Shown here: positions 26,089 to 35,074 of the stretch, one piece after another
Layout of the letters: every line of letters starts with the position of its first letter
Position numbering within the stretch: the first letter of the stretch is position 1
Assembly: GCA_963700955.1 (NCBI GenBank)
Contig: CAVOZH010000003.1
Span: 1 to 64,000 of the forward strand
Length of the DNA stretch: 64,000 nt
Direction: 5' to 3'
DNA from: Nocardioides_C sp963700955
GTDB taxonomy: Bacteria > Actinomycetota > Actinomycetes > Propionibacteriales > Nocardioidaceae
The notes under the pieces: model-generated
Databases searched by the model: none
Told to the model about the DNA's origin: nothing
Seen by the model: only the letters and a program-made list of their open reading frames with translations
Translations under genes and position numbers: made by a program

Positions 26089-28758
26089 TCATGGGGAAGT
26101 GGCGGGGGACCGCACCTGGTCGACGTACCCGTACGTAGTCGTCCGCTGACGGACCGGGCGGCCGATTCCGGCACCCATCTCCTCGAGCTCGGCAACGGTC
26201 TTGGCCGACCCGTGCTCGGAGCCGGCCATCCGGGAGATCGTCTCCTCCATCAGGGTGCCGCCGAGGTCGTTCGCCCCTGCGCGAAGCATCGCCTGGGTGC
26301 CCTCGACGCCTAGTTTCACCCACGAGGTCTGGATGTTGTCGATGCGGCCGTGGAGCATGATCCGCGCCATCGCGTGCACCGCGAGGTTGTCGCGCAGGGT
26401 CGGGCCGGGTCGGGCGACGCCCGCAAGGTAGATCGGCGCGCTGGTGTGTACGAAGGGAAGCGGCACGAACTCCGTGAACCCGCCCGTCTCGTCCTGGATC
26501 CGCGAGAGCACTCGCAGGTGCGTGACCCAGTGGGCGGGGTTGTCGACGTGGCCGTACATCATCGTCGAGCTCGACCTGATGCCGACCTGGTGAGCGGTGG
26601 TGACCACGTCGATCCACGTCGAGGTGGGCAGCTTGCCCTTGGTGAGGATCCACCGCACGTCGTCGTCGAGGATCTCCGCCGCGGTGCCGGGGATCGTGTC
26701 GAGACCCGACTCCTTCGCGCGCACCAGCCAGTCGCGGAACGTCATCCCGGTGCGCGCGGCGCCGTTGACGATCTCCATCGGGGAAAAGGCGTGCACGTGC
26801 ATGCCGGGGACGCGCGCCTTCACCGCGGCGGCGAGGTCGAAGTACGCCGTGCCGGGGAGCTCGGGGTCTATGCCGCCCTGCATGCACACCTCGGTCGCGC
26901 CGTCGCGCCACGCCTCCTCGGCGCGGTCGGCGACGTCGTCGAGGGAGAGCGAGTAGGCGTCGGCATCGGTACGTCGTTGCGCGAAGGCGCAGAACCGGCA
27001 GCCGGTGTAGCAGACGTTGGTGAAGTTGATGTTGCGGTTGACGACATAGGTGACCTCGTCGCCGACCGTCTCCCGGCGCAGGTCGTCGGCGATCCGGCAC
27101 ACCTCGCGCAGCGCCTCGCCGTCCGCGGTCATCAGGGTGAGGGCCTGTTCGTCGGTGAGGGACCGAGGGGCGTCTGAGGCGATCCGGAGCGCGGCAAGCT
27201 CGTCTCCGGTCGGTCTGCGCCCGGAGGGGGGCGCGTCCAGCGGGCCTCGCCCGTTCCTCACTCGGCTGCCAGGCCCATCCACGGCCACGCCCCCCTCCGG
27301 GCTCCGGCCGGCCCCGGCGCCCCGGTCGCGGTCCCGTGCGCCTGCGTCCTCGCCGTTGCTCGCCACAATCTCGCGCAGCAGGTCCCAGTCGCCGTAGACG
27401 GAGTCGAAGTCGTCGCGGCGGTCCGTCGTACGGCCGTCGGTGTCGATGGTCGAGTGGAGGTCCGTCCTGCCGACGGAGGCGAAGCCGCTGTCGGGCTCCT
27501 GCCATGGGAGGCCGCTGGGCGTGCGGCCTGCCGCGGCGAGGCCGTCGTCGGTGGCCAGGGCGGCGACGTGGCTGCTGACGCGGGGGTCGATCCAGGGCTC
27601 GCCGGCGCGGACGTACTCCGGGTGCACGGTCAGCCGCTCCGCGAGGGAGAATCCCGCCGTCGCGGTGACCGAGCGCAGCCGCTCCAGGGACGGCCAGGGC
27701 CGCTCCGGGTTCACGTGGTCGGGCGTCAGTGGGGAGACGCCGCCCCAGTCGTCGATGCCGGCCCCGAGCAGGGCGGTGCACTCGGCGAGGTCGACCAGGT
27801 TAGGCGGCGCCTGGACGCGGACCTTCGGACCGAGCACGACCCGCGCCACGGCGATCGTGGCGAGGTACTCGTCGAGGCCCAGGTCGTCGACGGATCGCAT
27901 CGCGGTGTCCGGCTTCGAGCGGAAGTTCTGGACGATCACCTCCTGGACATGGCCGTACTGCCGGGCGACCTTGCGCAGCGCGAAGACCGACTCCGCGCGC
28001 TCCGCCACGGTCTCGCCGATACCGACGAGCAGCCCGGTGGTGAACGGCACGTTCAACCGGCCCGCGTCCTCGAGCACGCGCAGCCGGACGGCCGGGTCCT
28101 TGTCGGGGGAGCCGTAGTGCGCCTGCCCCCTCTCGGTGAAGAGCCGGGTCGAGGTGGTCTCGAGCATCATCCCCATCGAGGGTGAGACCGGCTTGAGCCG
28201 GTTGATCTCCTCCCACGACATGACGCCGGGGTTGAGGTGGGGGAGCAGGCCGGTCTCCTCGAGCACCAGGACCGCCATCGCGCGGACGTAGTCGAGCGTG
28301 GAGTCGTAGCCCTTCTCGTCCAGCCACTGGGCTGCGGCCGGCCAGCGGTCCTCCGGGCGGTCGCCGAGCGTGAACAGCGCCTCCTTGCAGCCCAGCGCGG
28401 CTCCTTGTGCGGCGAGGGCGAGGACCTCGTCGGGGGAGAGGTAGGGCGCCTGCCCCTCGGCGGCGAGCTTGTTCGGCGTGGTCACGAACGTGCAGTAGTG
28501 GCAGCGGTCCCGGCAGAGCCGGGTCAACGGGATGAAGACCTTCGGGGAGTACGTCACCACGCCGGGCCGACCCGCGGCCTCGAGCCCGGCGTCGCGCACG
28601 CGCGCGGCCGTCGTACACAGGGCTTCGAGGTCCGAGCCCCGGGCGGTCAGGAGTACGGCGGCCTCCGACTCGTCAAGGGCCACGCCCCGCGCGGCACGAG
28701 CCAGGGCCCGCCGCATCGCCTGGGGGGTCACGCCGTGGTCGTCGTCCGTGGTGGTCAC
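26089..28758 (-). CDS. fbiC: 7,8-didemethyl-8-hydroxy-5-deazariboflavin (FO) synthase FbiC
   Basis: Bifunctional radical-SAM enzyme of 889 aa making FO, the deazaflavin core of coenzyme F420, from a pyrimidine precursor and tyrosine. The N-terminal CofG half has CRDRCHYC (near residue 85) and the C-terminal CofH half CYTGCRFC (near residue 585), each CxxxCxxC. The fused form is typical of actinobacteria. The linker between the halves holds a Gly/Arg/Asp-rich segment around residues 465-520, coded by DNA containing a 15-bp inverted repeat (see repeat at 27219-27302). GTG 28758 is the start. Presence of fbiC means that the cell makes F420. Confidence 0.95.
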   Translation of the reverse strand: MTTTDDDHGVTPQAMRRALARAARGVALDESEAAVLLTARGSDLEALCTTAARVRDAGLEAAGRPGVVTYSPKVFIPLTRLCRDRCHYCTFVTTPNKLAAEGQAPYLSPDEVLALAAQGAALGCKEALFTLGDRPEDRWPAAAQWLDEKGYDSTLDYVRAMAVLVLEETGLLPHLNPGVMSWEEINRLKPVSPSMGMMLETTSTRLFTERGQAHYGSPDKDPAVRLRVLEDAGRLNVPFTTGLLVGIGETVAERAESVFALRKVARQYGHVQEVIVQNFRSKPDTAMRSVDDLGLDEYLATIAVARVVLGPKVRVQAPPNLVDLAECTALLGAGIDDWGGVSPLTPDHVNPERPWPSLERLRSVTATAGFSLAERLTVHPEYVRAGEPWIDPRVSSHVAALATDDGLAAAGRTPSGLPWQEPDSGFASVGRTDLHSTIDTDGRTTDRRDDFDSVYGDWDLLREIVASNGEDAGARDRDRGAGAGRSPEGGVAVDGPGSRVRNGRGPLDAPPSGRRPTGDELAALRIASDAPRSLTDEQALTLMTADGEALREVCRIADDLRRETVGDEVTYVVNRNINFTNVCYTGCRFCAFAQRRTDADAYSLSLDDVADRAEEAWRDGATEVCMQGGIDPELPGTAYFDLAAAVKARVPGMHVHAFSPMEIVNGAARTGMTFRDWLVRAKESGLDTIPGTAAEILDDDVRWILTKGKLPTSTWIDVVTTAHQVGIRSSSTMMYGHVDNPAHWVTHLRVLSRIQDETGGFTEFVPLPFVHTSAPIYLAGVARPGPTLRDNLAVHAMARIMLHGRIDNIQTSWVKLGVEGTQAMLRAGANDLGGTLMEETISRMAGSEHGSAKTVAELEEMGAGIGRPVRQRTTTYGYVDQVRSPATSP
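27219..27302. repeat. Inverted repeat inside the fbiC linker
   Basis: GCCCGGAGGGGGGCG at 27219-27233 is matched exactly in reverse complement at 27288-27302, enclosing 54 bases. The stretch is in frame within fbiC and codes a low-complexity linker (about residues 485-513). It looks like a palindromic element inserted where it does not disturb either radical-SAM domain. Confidence 0.7.
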
Positions 28759-28865
28759 AAGGCTCCCTCGGGGACTCGCTTGGGTTCCGGCGAGGTTACC
28801 GAGTCACGCCGTCCACGCGGTGGCCGGTCCACGTGGCGGCCCAGACCAGGCCCGGACGCAGGGTG

Positions 28866-30473
28866 TCAGCGCACGCGGAGCCGACGAAGCAGCCGGAGCT
28901 GGGCGTTGCCGAGGTCGACGAACGTGTCCACGCTCATCGACGGGTGTGGGCCGAGTGCCATGAGGCGCTGCACGGCGACGGTCTGCGGCTCGGTGTACTT
29001 GCGGATGCCCTCCGTGCCGTGTCGGCGACCGAGCCCGCTGTCGCCCATGCCGCCCATGTGTGCCTCGATGCTTCCTGCGGCAGCGGCGGCGCCGTCGTTG
29101 ACGTTCACCGACCCCGCCCGGATCTTCGACGCCATGGCGGTCGCCGCGTCCACGTCCCGGGACCAGATGCTGGCCGAGAGGCCGTAGCTGCCCTTGTTCG
29201 CCAGCGTCAGCGCCTCGTGGTCGGAGCCGAACCGGTACAGCGAGATGACCGGGCCGAAGGTCTCGTCCTGGCACACCGCCATGTCGTCGGTGACGTCGGC
29301 CAGGACGGTCGGCTCGTAGCAGTACGGGCCCAGGTCGGGGCGGGCACGACCGCCGGCGAGGACCGTGGCGCCCTTGTCGACCGCCTCGTCGACGTGGGCG
29401 GCCACCACGCGGAGCTGGTCCGCGGAGGTCAGGGTCCCGATGTCCACGGAGTAGTCGTAGGTCTGGCCGACCCGGAGCTCGCGGACCTTCCCGGCGAGGA
29501 GCTCGGCGAACTCGGCGTAGACGGCCTCGTGCACGAGCACCCGCTCGATCGAGATGCACATCTGCCCGGTGTTGGCGAAGGAGGCCATGATCGTGCCGGC
29601 CGCCGCCTTCTCGATGTCGGCGTCGGCACGCACGATGAGCGGGTTCTTCCCGCCGAGCTCGAGGGAGCAGCCGATGAGCCGCTCCCCGGCCTGGCGCCCG
29701 ACGGTGCGCCCCGTCTGGGTCGACCCGGTGAAGCAGATGTAGTCGACGGCGTTGATCAGCGCGTCGCCAACGACGCTGCCGCGGCCCACGACGATGTGCC
29801 AGAGCTCGGCCGGGAGTCCCGCCTCAGCCATCAGCTCACGTGCCCACAGCAGGGTGAGCGGGGTCTGCGAGTCGGCCTTGCTGACGACGCCGTTGCCGGC
29901 GAGGAGAGCCGGCAGGACATCGCCCACCGCGAGGTACAGCGGGTAGTTCCACGGCGAGATCACCCCCACCACTCCCTTGGGGACGCGGACCTCCTTCACC
30001 TTCGTGAGGCCGGGCATCGCGCCGCGCACGCGGTGGTCGGCGAGGTAGTGCCTGCCGCGCCGTGCGTAGTGGCGGGCGATGTTCCCGACCTGGAGGATCT
30101 CCTGCCAGGCGCTGAAGCGCGACTTGCCGGTCTCCCACTGGATCAGGTCGAGCACCTCGCCCTGGCGCTCGACGAGGAGGTCGTGGAAGCGCAGAACCAC
30201 CTGGGCGCGGCCGGCGAAGGGCCGCGCCTGCCAGGCGCGCTGCGCTTCCCGCGCCTCGGCAACCGCCTCCGCCACGTCGCCGCGGCTCGTGGAGGGGACC
30301 TCAGCCGTCAGGCTCCCGTCGTACGGCGCGACCGGCCGGACCGGCTCGGTGACGTGGTCGACGCGGAACACCCTGCTCGTGAGGCGGTCGAGTACCTCGT
30401 CGGTGACCCACTGTGGCCGGAAGCGTGAGGTCTCGTCGGTCGTGGGGACAGGTTCGTCCGCAAGTGCGCTCAT
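28866..30473 (-). CDS. gabD2: Succinate-semialdehyde dehydrogenase-type aldehyde dehydrogenase (second copy)
   Basis: Aldehyde dehydrogenase of 535 aa with SPWNYP, ELGGKNP and the catalytic Cys in FANTGQMC. It is clearly related to the enzyme at 5-1624 but not a recent duplicate. The gene starts 15 bases after the broken PF09995 oxygenase gene and is read in the same direction, so an operon is likely. In that context it may oxidise an aldehyde released by the oxygenases; succinate semialdehyde itself is the default family substrate. Confidence 0.9.
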   Translation of the reverse strand: MSALADEPVPTTDETSRFRPQWVTDEVLDRLTSRVFRVDHVTEPVRPVAPYDGSLTAEVPSTSRGDVAEAVAEAREAQRAWQARPFAGRAQVVLRFHDLLVERQGEVLDLIQWETGKSRFSAWQEILQVGNIARHYARRGRHYLADHRVRGAMPGLTKVKEVRVPKGVVGVISPWNYPLYLAVGDVLPALLAGNGVVSKADSQTPLTLLWARELMAEAGLPAELWHIVVGRGSVVGDALINAVDYICFTGSTQTGRTVGRQAGERLIGCSLELGGKNPLIVRADADIEKAAAGTIMASFANTGQMCISIERVLVHEAVYAEFAELLAGKVRELRVGQTYDYSVDIGTLTSADQLRVVAAHVDEAVDKGATVLAGGRARPDLGPYCYEPTVLADVTDDMAVCQDETFGPVISLYRFGSDHEALTLANKGSYGLSASIWSRDVDAATAMASKIRAGSVNVNDGAAAAAGSIEAHMGGMGDSGLGRRHGTEGIRKYTEPQTVAVQRLMALGPHPSMSVDTFVDLGNAQLRLLRRLRVR

Positions 30474-30488
30474 GGTTCTCCTTGCGGC

Positions 30489-31432
30489 TCAGGCCGCCGT
30501 CGTGACGGACGGGGTCGTGACGGTCGGGATCGTGGGGTCGGACATCGCCCGGCGGCGAGCCTTGAGTGCCATGGGCATGTAGCGCAGCGAGTCGGGAAGC
30601 ACCTTCCCCAGAGCCCTCGAGAACCAGGCGACCCGACGCACTCTGCGCTGCTCCGCCGGCGTCAGGGGCGCCAGCCCGAACGTCTCGCGCAGTTCCGGAG
30701 ACACCGTCGAGGCGACGATGTCCCGCTGGATCTTCAGCAGCGGCTGGGCCAGGGCGTTGGCGAGACGCTGGGGGACAGGGAGGTACGGCGGGCGCTTCGG
30801 TGCGCTGAACAGGATGTCCTGCACGACCGGGTTGTTCTCGAGCTTCGCCGAGATCCGGTCCCACATCTCCCAGAACTCCTGCAAGGACCGAGGCAGGTTC
30901 TGGTCCTTGATGCCGAGGAGCAGGCCGATCCGTCGCCACTCGTCGAACATGCCCTCGACCTCCCGCTCGTCGAGCGGCTTGGCGAAGCGCTGCATGAACA
31001 CCAGCGAAGACTCGAAGATCGTGGCGTGCACCCACAGGTACGCCTCGGGGTTCAACGCGGAGTAACGGCGACCCTGGGCGTCGACGCCCTTGATGTCCTT
31101 GTGCATCTCGATCAGCCGACGGCCCTCGGCAGCCGCACCCGCTCCGCCGTACGTCTGCGCCATCAGGGAGGCGAACGTCCGGTTCAGCCGGCCGTAGGGG
31201 TCGGACTGTAGACGGAGTACTCGCCGACACCCGCACCGACCATCGGGTACGCGGTCTGGAAGACCAGCGCGCGGAAGGCGAGCAGCAACGTGCGCCAGTC
31301 TCCGGTGAGGTACCAGAAGACCGAGCCGGGGCCGAGAGGCTCGGCGGGCAGGTCGTGCGCGAGATCCTCGGCGGAGACAGAGGCGGCGGCGTGGCGCGGA
31401 CTCCGGGTCATGGAAGCCATCGTCGAGAACAT
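30489..31432 (-). pseudogene. Frameshifted MpaB/Lcp-like oxygenase (PF09995), copy 1
   Basis: Two overlapping frames together code a normal PF09995 (DUF2236) protein of about 314 aa. The N-terminal part (ATG 31432 or 31420; GPGSVFWYLTGDWRTLLLAFRA, here shortened by family limits) reads to GEYSVY and then runs into a stop at 31184. The remainder continues from SDPYGRLNRTFASL in the neighbouring frame to 30489. Adding one base between 31207 and 31208 restores the whole protein, so there is a single-base deletion or a sequencing error. PF09995 proteins include heme latex-clearing oxygenase Lcp and fungal MpaB, which cleave C=C bonds. The gene is first of an operon with the aldehyde dehydrogenase and diverges from copy 2. 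Confidence 0.8.
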
Positions 31433-31492
31433 CCCTACGTGTGGATGCGACGTCGGACCGTCGCGATGCGGGTTCCCTCCCCGGAGCAACTC

Positions 31493-31509
31493 TGCCAGTA
31501 TTACTGGCA
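31493..31509. promoter_or_regulatory. Perfect 17-bp palindrome between divergent oxygenase genes
   Basis: TGCCAGTA-T-TACTGGCA has 8-base perfect arms. It lies 61 bases upstream of the copy 1 start and 45 bases upstream of the copy 2 start, a place that suits control of both. The form is typical of TetR-family operators, but no TetR gene is in the window. Confidence 0.65.
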
Positions 31510-31553
31510 CAGTGAATGTGTACCACAGTCCGATCGGCTTGAGAAGAGGCCCC

Positions 31554-32786
31554 GTGAGCAGCGCAGCCGAGATGCCCGTCCCGATCCCGCAGCGCTTCGA
31601 CATGTCGCCTTCCTGGTCGCGTCGCGCATCGCGGGCGATGCGGATGTTCGTCCCTGGAGACCCCGAGCCGACGGCAGAGGAACGGCGGCGCCAGGCGGCA
31701 GCCCTGCTGCAGGGCGACGACCCCGCCGACCGACTCGCGACGGCGACCAGGTCGGACCGCGTCGTCACCATGGCGCAGTTCCGGACCGCCCTCGACGAGG
31801 GCATCGCCGCGGTGCCCGACGCTCCGCATGCCTTGCGCGACTTCTTCGCCCACCTGGAGCCGCGCCCGGGCTGGGTCGACCGTGCTCTGCTCCGCAAGGG
31901 CGCTGAGGTGTGTCTCGAGGCGGGCTTGAGCAGCCTCGACGTCCTGGGGGACTCCTCGCTCATGGGCGGCTACCGCTCGTCGGCGACGACCGAGGTGCTG
32001 GTCGGCACCGGCCGGCTCGTGGGCGACGCGACCAACCGCCGGGTGGCCGAGACCTCGCAGTGGTGGCACGAGTGCGTGCGGCCGGGTGGGCTCGAGCGCT
32101 TCGGTCAGGGGTGGAAGCTGACCGTCCGGGTCCGCTTGATGCACGCGATGGTGAACCGCAGGTTCCTCGACTCACCGACCTGGGACCTGGGCTGGGGGCT
32201 GCCGGTGAACCAGGGCGACCAGGCCGGCACCCTCGCGCTGTTCTCCACCTCGTACCTGATCAGCCTCCGTGCCCTCGGCGTCCCCGTGACGCGAGCCGAG
32301 GGCCATGCGGTGATGCACCTGTGGCGCTACATCGGCTGGCTGATGGGAGTCGACGAGCACTGGCTGGCCGAGAGTGAGGCGCAGGGCCGCCGGAACTTCT
32401 ACCACGCGATGCTCTTGTCCCCAGGGCCGGACGAGCGCTCCCGAATCCTCGCGCGGTCGCTCGCCGAGTCCCACCTGCGCACCGGCTTCCGCCGCCTCCC
32501 GCGGCTGCAGCAGCGCTTCGCCTACCACAAGCACCTCAGCCTGTCCGCGCTCTTCCACGGCCGGTCCGGCATGGCCGAGCTCGGGCTGCCGCGCAGCCTG
32601 CCGTGGTACCCCGCGGTGGCCATCCCGGTGAACGTCGCCAAGCACGCCGCTGCCCGCTTGGTCCCGGGCGGCAGGCAGTGGCTGCGGCGTCGTGCTGACC
32701 GGCAGGTCGCGGCCCGGATCGCGGAGTACCGGGCGGCAGGTCAGCCGACCGGCACGTCGAACGCGTTGGGCTGGCCCGCCTTGTAG
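31554..32786 (+). CDS. MpaB/Lcp-like oxygenase (PF09995), copy 2
   Basis: Protein of 410 aa belonging to the MpaB/latex-clearing-protein catalytic family, closest in layout to Lcp: an Arg-rich core RVRLMHAMVNRRF, then GLPVNQGDQAGTLALFS and HLWRYIGWLMGV. Lcp binds heme b through a histidine and splits polyisoprene C=C bonds with O2; similar chemistry is inferred here. Lcp is exported through Tat, but no signal peptide is visible here, so it is probably cytosolic. GTG 31554 follows GAGAAGAGG; an open frame extends further upstream without similarity. It overlaps the convergent FAD gene by 46 bases. Confidence 0.8.
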   Translation: MSSAAEMPVPIPQRFDMSPSWSRRASRAMRMFVPGDPEPTAEERRRQAAALLQGDDPADRLATATRSDRVVTMAQFRTALDEGIAAVPDAPHALRDFFAHLEPRPGWVDRALLRKGAEVCLEAGLSSLDVLGDSSLMGGYRSSATTEVLVGTGRLVGDATNRRVAETSQWWHECVRPGGLERFGQGWKLTVRVRLMHAMVNRRFLDSPTWDLGWGLPVNQGDQAGTLALFSTSYLISLRALGVPVTRAEGHAVMHLWRYIGWLMGVDEHWLAESEAQGRRNFYHAMLLSPGPDERSRILARSLAESHLRTGFRRLPRLQQRFAYHKHLSLSALFHGRSGMAELGLPRSLPWYPAVAIPVNVAKHAAARLVPGGRQWLRRRADRQVAARIAEYRAAGQPTGTSNALGWPAL

Positions 32787-34522
32787 AGCTGTGCGTCGGT
32801 GGCCTTGAGCGCCTCGAACTCCGGCGGCCGGTACAGCGTGAACATCGGGACCCGCGCCGCGCTCGAGCCGGATGCGTCGAGCAGGGCGTTGACCGCCGCC
32901 CGCCCCGACTCGTTCGCGCCCTCCATGGTGGCCAGGTCGACGTTCGTCTGCACATAGTCGCCCGCGAGGAACAGGTTGGGCACGCCGGTCTGCGGCTTGG
33001 GTCGCTTCTCCCAGCTCCCGACCGTGTTGACCAGCAGCGGCGTCTCGTTCTGGTTGCGCTGCTGCTGGGCGTCCCAGTGAACTCCCGGGTCGAGGAACCA
33101 GGAGTGCAGGATGTCGTCGGGCAGCTCGTCTCCGGCGGTGTGGTGCTGCTTGACCTGGGCCCAGACCTCCTGGGCGATCTCGTCGGCCGTGCACTCCTTG
33201 GCCGGTCTTCCGAAGAGGATTCCGGGGGCGTCCCAGTTGGAGATGTCCACGGAGAACGAGTCGACTGCCTGTCCGTCGCCGTAGTCGCTCGCGAAGTCAC
33301 GGTCGGTCCAGAACTGTGCCTGGGTCAGTGCGGTCAGTGCCCACGGAGCGTCGATGAAGGTGATGTGGCCCTTGGTGATGTCGGCCTTGCGCCGGAGATA
33401 GAACTGGATGCCGACCATCCAGTCGGTGAAGAGGTCGTCCATCGCGGCCAGGTGCGGGTCGAGCGCGAGGAGGTCGGCGTTCCAGAAGGTGCGTGCTCGC
33501 TCCGCAGGCATCGCGCTGACGAACCAGTCCGCCGACACCCGGGTACGTCGACCGCGGGCGTCGCGCACCGTGGCCTCGGTGACCCGACCCGATCCGACCT
33601 GGAGCGACTCGAGCGCGTAGCCCGTCACGAACCTCACGCCGAGGGAGCGGAGGTGTGCCACCCACGGGTCGATCCAGGCCTCGTTCGTGGGGAGGTCGAG
33701 CACCCGGTCGACGGCGCCGTCGTTGCCGCGGCCCATGATGTTGTAGATGAACGCCTCGGCCATGTAGCCGATGGTCCGGCTGCTCGCGACCGTCTCCTTG
33801 GCGGCGACGAGGTTGCGGGTCAGTCCCGCCGCCAGGACCGTCTTGTACTCCTGGGACTTGTCCTCCGCCCGGACGTAGTCCCACCAGCTGACGTTCTCCC
33901 ACTGGCCGAAACGGCGCTCGTCGCTGCTGGTCAGGAAGACGATCAGGCGGTCCACGAAGAACGACAGCTCCTGTGGCGGCACGCCGCGCATGTAGAGGGT
34001 GTCCATGAGGTAGCGCCGGAGACCGTCGGGGGTCAGCAGGCCCTCGTAGTCGGGGCCGAGGCCGAAGGGTCCCGCGTCGGCACGGTCGCCCGCGCGGAGG
34101 AACTTGGCGCCGGCGGCGTCCACGAGGTTGTCCCACACGCCGTTGGTGTTGCCGGGGAACGGTGTGCGGCGCATCGAGTCCGGGACGTGGTGGTAGAAGC
34201 CGGGAAAGAAGCGGAAGCCGTGCTCGCCGGGGAGCTCGGCGCGGCCGCCGCTCGCCGACCCAGGGACCGGGATGCTCCGCGCCTTGCCGCCCAGAGCGGT
34301 GGGCTCGTAGACGGTCACCGAGAAGCCGCGCTCGACGAGCTCGTGTGCTGCGGCGAGCCCGGCCATGCCACCGCCCAGCACCGCCACCTGCCGTCCGGTG
34401 CTGCGGGCGAACGCAGGTGCGCCGCCCAGCTGGGGGAGCACTGCTGCCATGCCGGCGGCGCCGGCTCCCAGCAGCACCTGCCGCCTCGTCACACCGTGAC
34501 GCCCACTGCCCTGCTCTGACAT
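32741..34522 (-). CDS. Tat-exported flavin amine-oxidase-like oxidoreductase
   Basis: FAD-dependent protein of 593 aa. The N-terminus carries a twin-arginine signal (TRRQVLLGAGAAGMAAVLP, ending near APAFA). The dinucleotide-binding motif VAVLGGGMAGLAAAHELV follows. The C-terminal FAD segment is GVPNLFLAGDYVQTNVDLATMEGANESGRAAVNALL, quoted here only as its start. It belongs with hydroxysqualene dehydroxylase, phytoene-desaturase-like and amine oxidoreductases. ATG 34522 gives an ideal Tat peptide; five upstream in-frame ATG codons within a 12-bp tandem repeat could also be used (up to 34600). It lies after the acyl-CoA dehydrogenase remnant and may act on an isoprenoid or polyunsaturated substrate. 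Confidence 0.8.
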   Translation of the reverse strand: MSEQGSGRHGVTRRQVLLGAGAAGMAAVLPQLGGAPAFARSTGRQVAVLGGGMAGLAAAHELVERGFSVTVYEPTALGGKARSIPVPGSASGGRAELPGEHGFRFFPGFYHHVPDSMRRTPFPGNTNGVWDNLVDAAGAKFLRAGDRADAGPFGLGPDYEGLLTPDGLRRYLMDTLYMRGVPPQELSFFVDRLIVFLTSSDERRFGQWENVSWWDYVRAEDKSQEYKTVLAAGLTRNLVAAKETVASSRTIGYMAEAFIYNIMGRGNDGAVDRVLDLPTNEAWIDPWVAHLRSLGVRFVTGYALESLQVGSGRVTEATVRDARGRRTRVSADWFVSAMPAERARTFWNADLLALDPHLAAMDDLFTDWMVGIQFYLRRKADITKGHITFIDAPWALTALTQAQFWTDRDFASDYGDGQAVDSFSVDISNWDAPGILFGRPAKECTADEIAQEVWAQVKQHHTAGDELPDDILHSWFLDPGVHWDAQQQRNQNETPLLVNTVGSWEKRPKPQTGVPNLFLAGDYVQTNVDLATMEGANESGRAAVNALLDASGSSAARVPMFTLYRPPEFEALKATDAQLYKAGQPNAFDVPVG

Positions 34523-34540
34523 CGCACCTGCCTCGTCGTC

Positions 34541-34612
34541 TCGTCCGGTCATCCGCCCAGCCATTCGCCCAGTCATCCGGTCAGTCATCCGGTCAGTCAT
34601 TCGCCCAGTCGT
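34541..34612. repeat. 12-bp tandem repeat with a start codon in every unit
   Basis: Five units of 12 bases (minus strand: ATGACTGACCGG twice, then ATGACTGGGCGA, ATGGCTGGGCGG, ATGACCGGACGA) plus a partial sixth. Each codes Met-(Thr/Ala)-(Asp/Gly)-Arg in frame with the FAD oxidoreductase. The acyl-CoA dehydrogenase remnant ends inside the first units. The copy number may vary between strains. Confidence 0.85.
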
Positions 34613-35067
34613 AGAGGCGCTCGAGGAAGTCGTCGCCGTCGCGGCGGGCCGCCGTGGACGTCTCGATCGCGTTGCTGCCGGCGTCGGGCTCCGCGAGCGC
34701 CATGGAGAACTGGGTCTGTGTGGCGACGCCGGGGAGGAGTGTGCGCTTCTGTTCTTCGGTGCCGTGCCGCGAGAGCGTCATCGCGCCGAAGCCGGGGGTG
34801 AGGATCTAGGGAGGTGCCGGCCGTGCCGCCCGATGCCGCCAGGGACTCGCAGGCCACGGCGAGCTCGAGCATGCCCTGGCCACCTCCGCCGTACTCCTCG
34901 GGGACGCAGAGGCCGACCCACCCTCCGTCGGCCAGGTCCTGCCAGGCCTCGTGAGGGAAACGGTGCTCGTCGTCGCACCGCGACCAGTAGGCATGGTCGT
35001 ACTTGGCGCCGACGGCACGCACACCGTCTCTGACGGCGGGAGCCGTGTCGGGCAGGTTGAAGTCCAC
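34593..35067 (-). pseudogene. Acyl-CoA dehydrogenase remnant
   Basis: GTG 35067 (after CTAGGAGC) starts a normal acyl-CoA dehydrogenase N-terminus (DFNLPDTAPAVRDGVRAV; GWVGLCVPEEYGG). Near 34806 the frame is broken by one extra base. The adjacent frame continues with LTPGFGAMTLSRHG and ALAEPDAGSNAIETSTAARRDGDDF. The sequence then jumps to LERLYDWAND and stops. Intact enzymes have about 380 residues; some 230 C-terminal residues, including the catalytic Glu region, are missing. The gene begins 8 bases after the copy 3 oxygenase stop, so it was once part of that operon. Confidence 0.85.
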
Positions 35068-35074
35068 GGTGCTC

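Noticed and set aside
24662..27781. Minus-strand open frame of 1039 codons spanning xylH and fbiC
   Set aside because: It crosses a strong terminator and two convergent real genes, is extremely Arg-rich and has no motif.
28833..30428. Plus-strand open frame of 531 codons opposite the aldehyde dehydrogenase
   Set aside because: Shadow of a gene with intact catalytic motifs; no similarity of its own.
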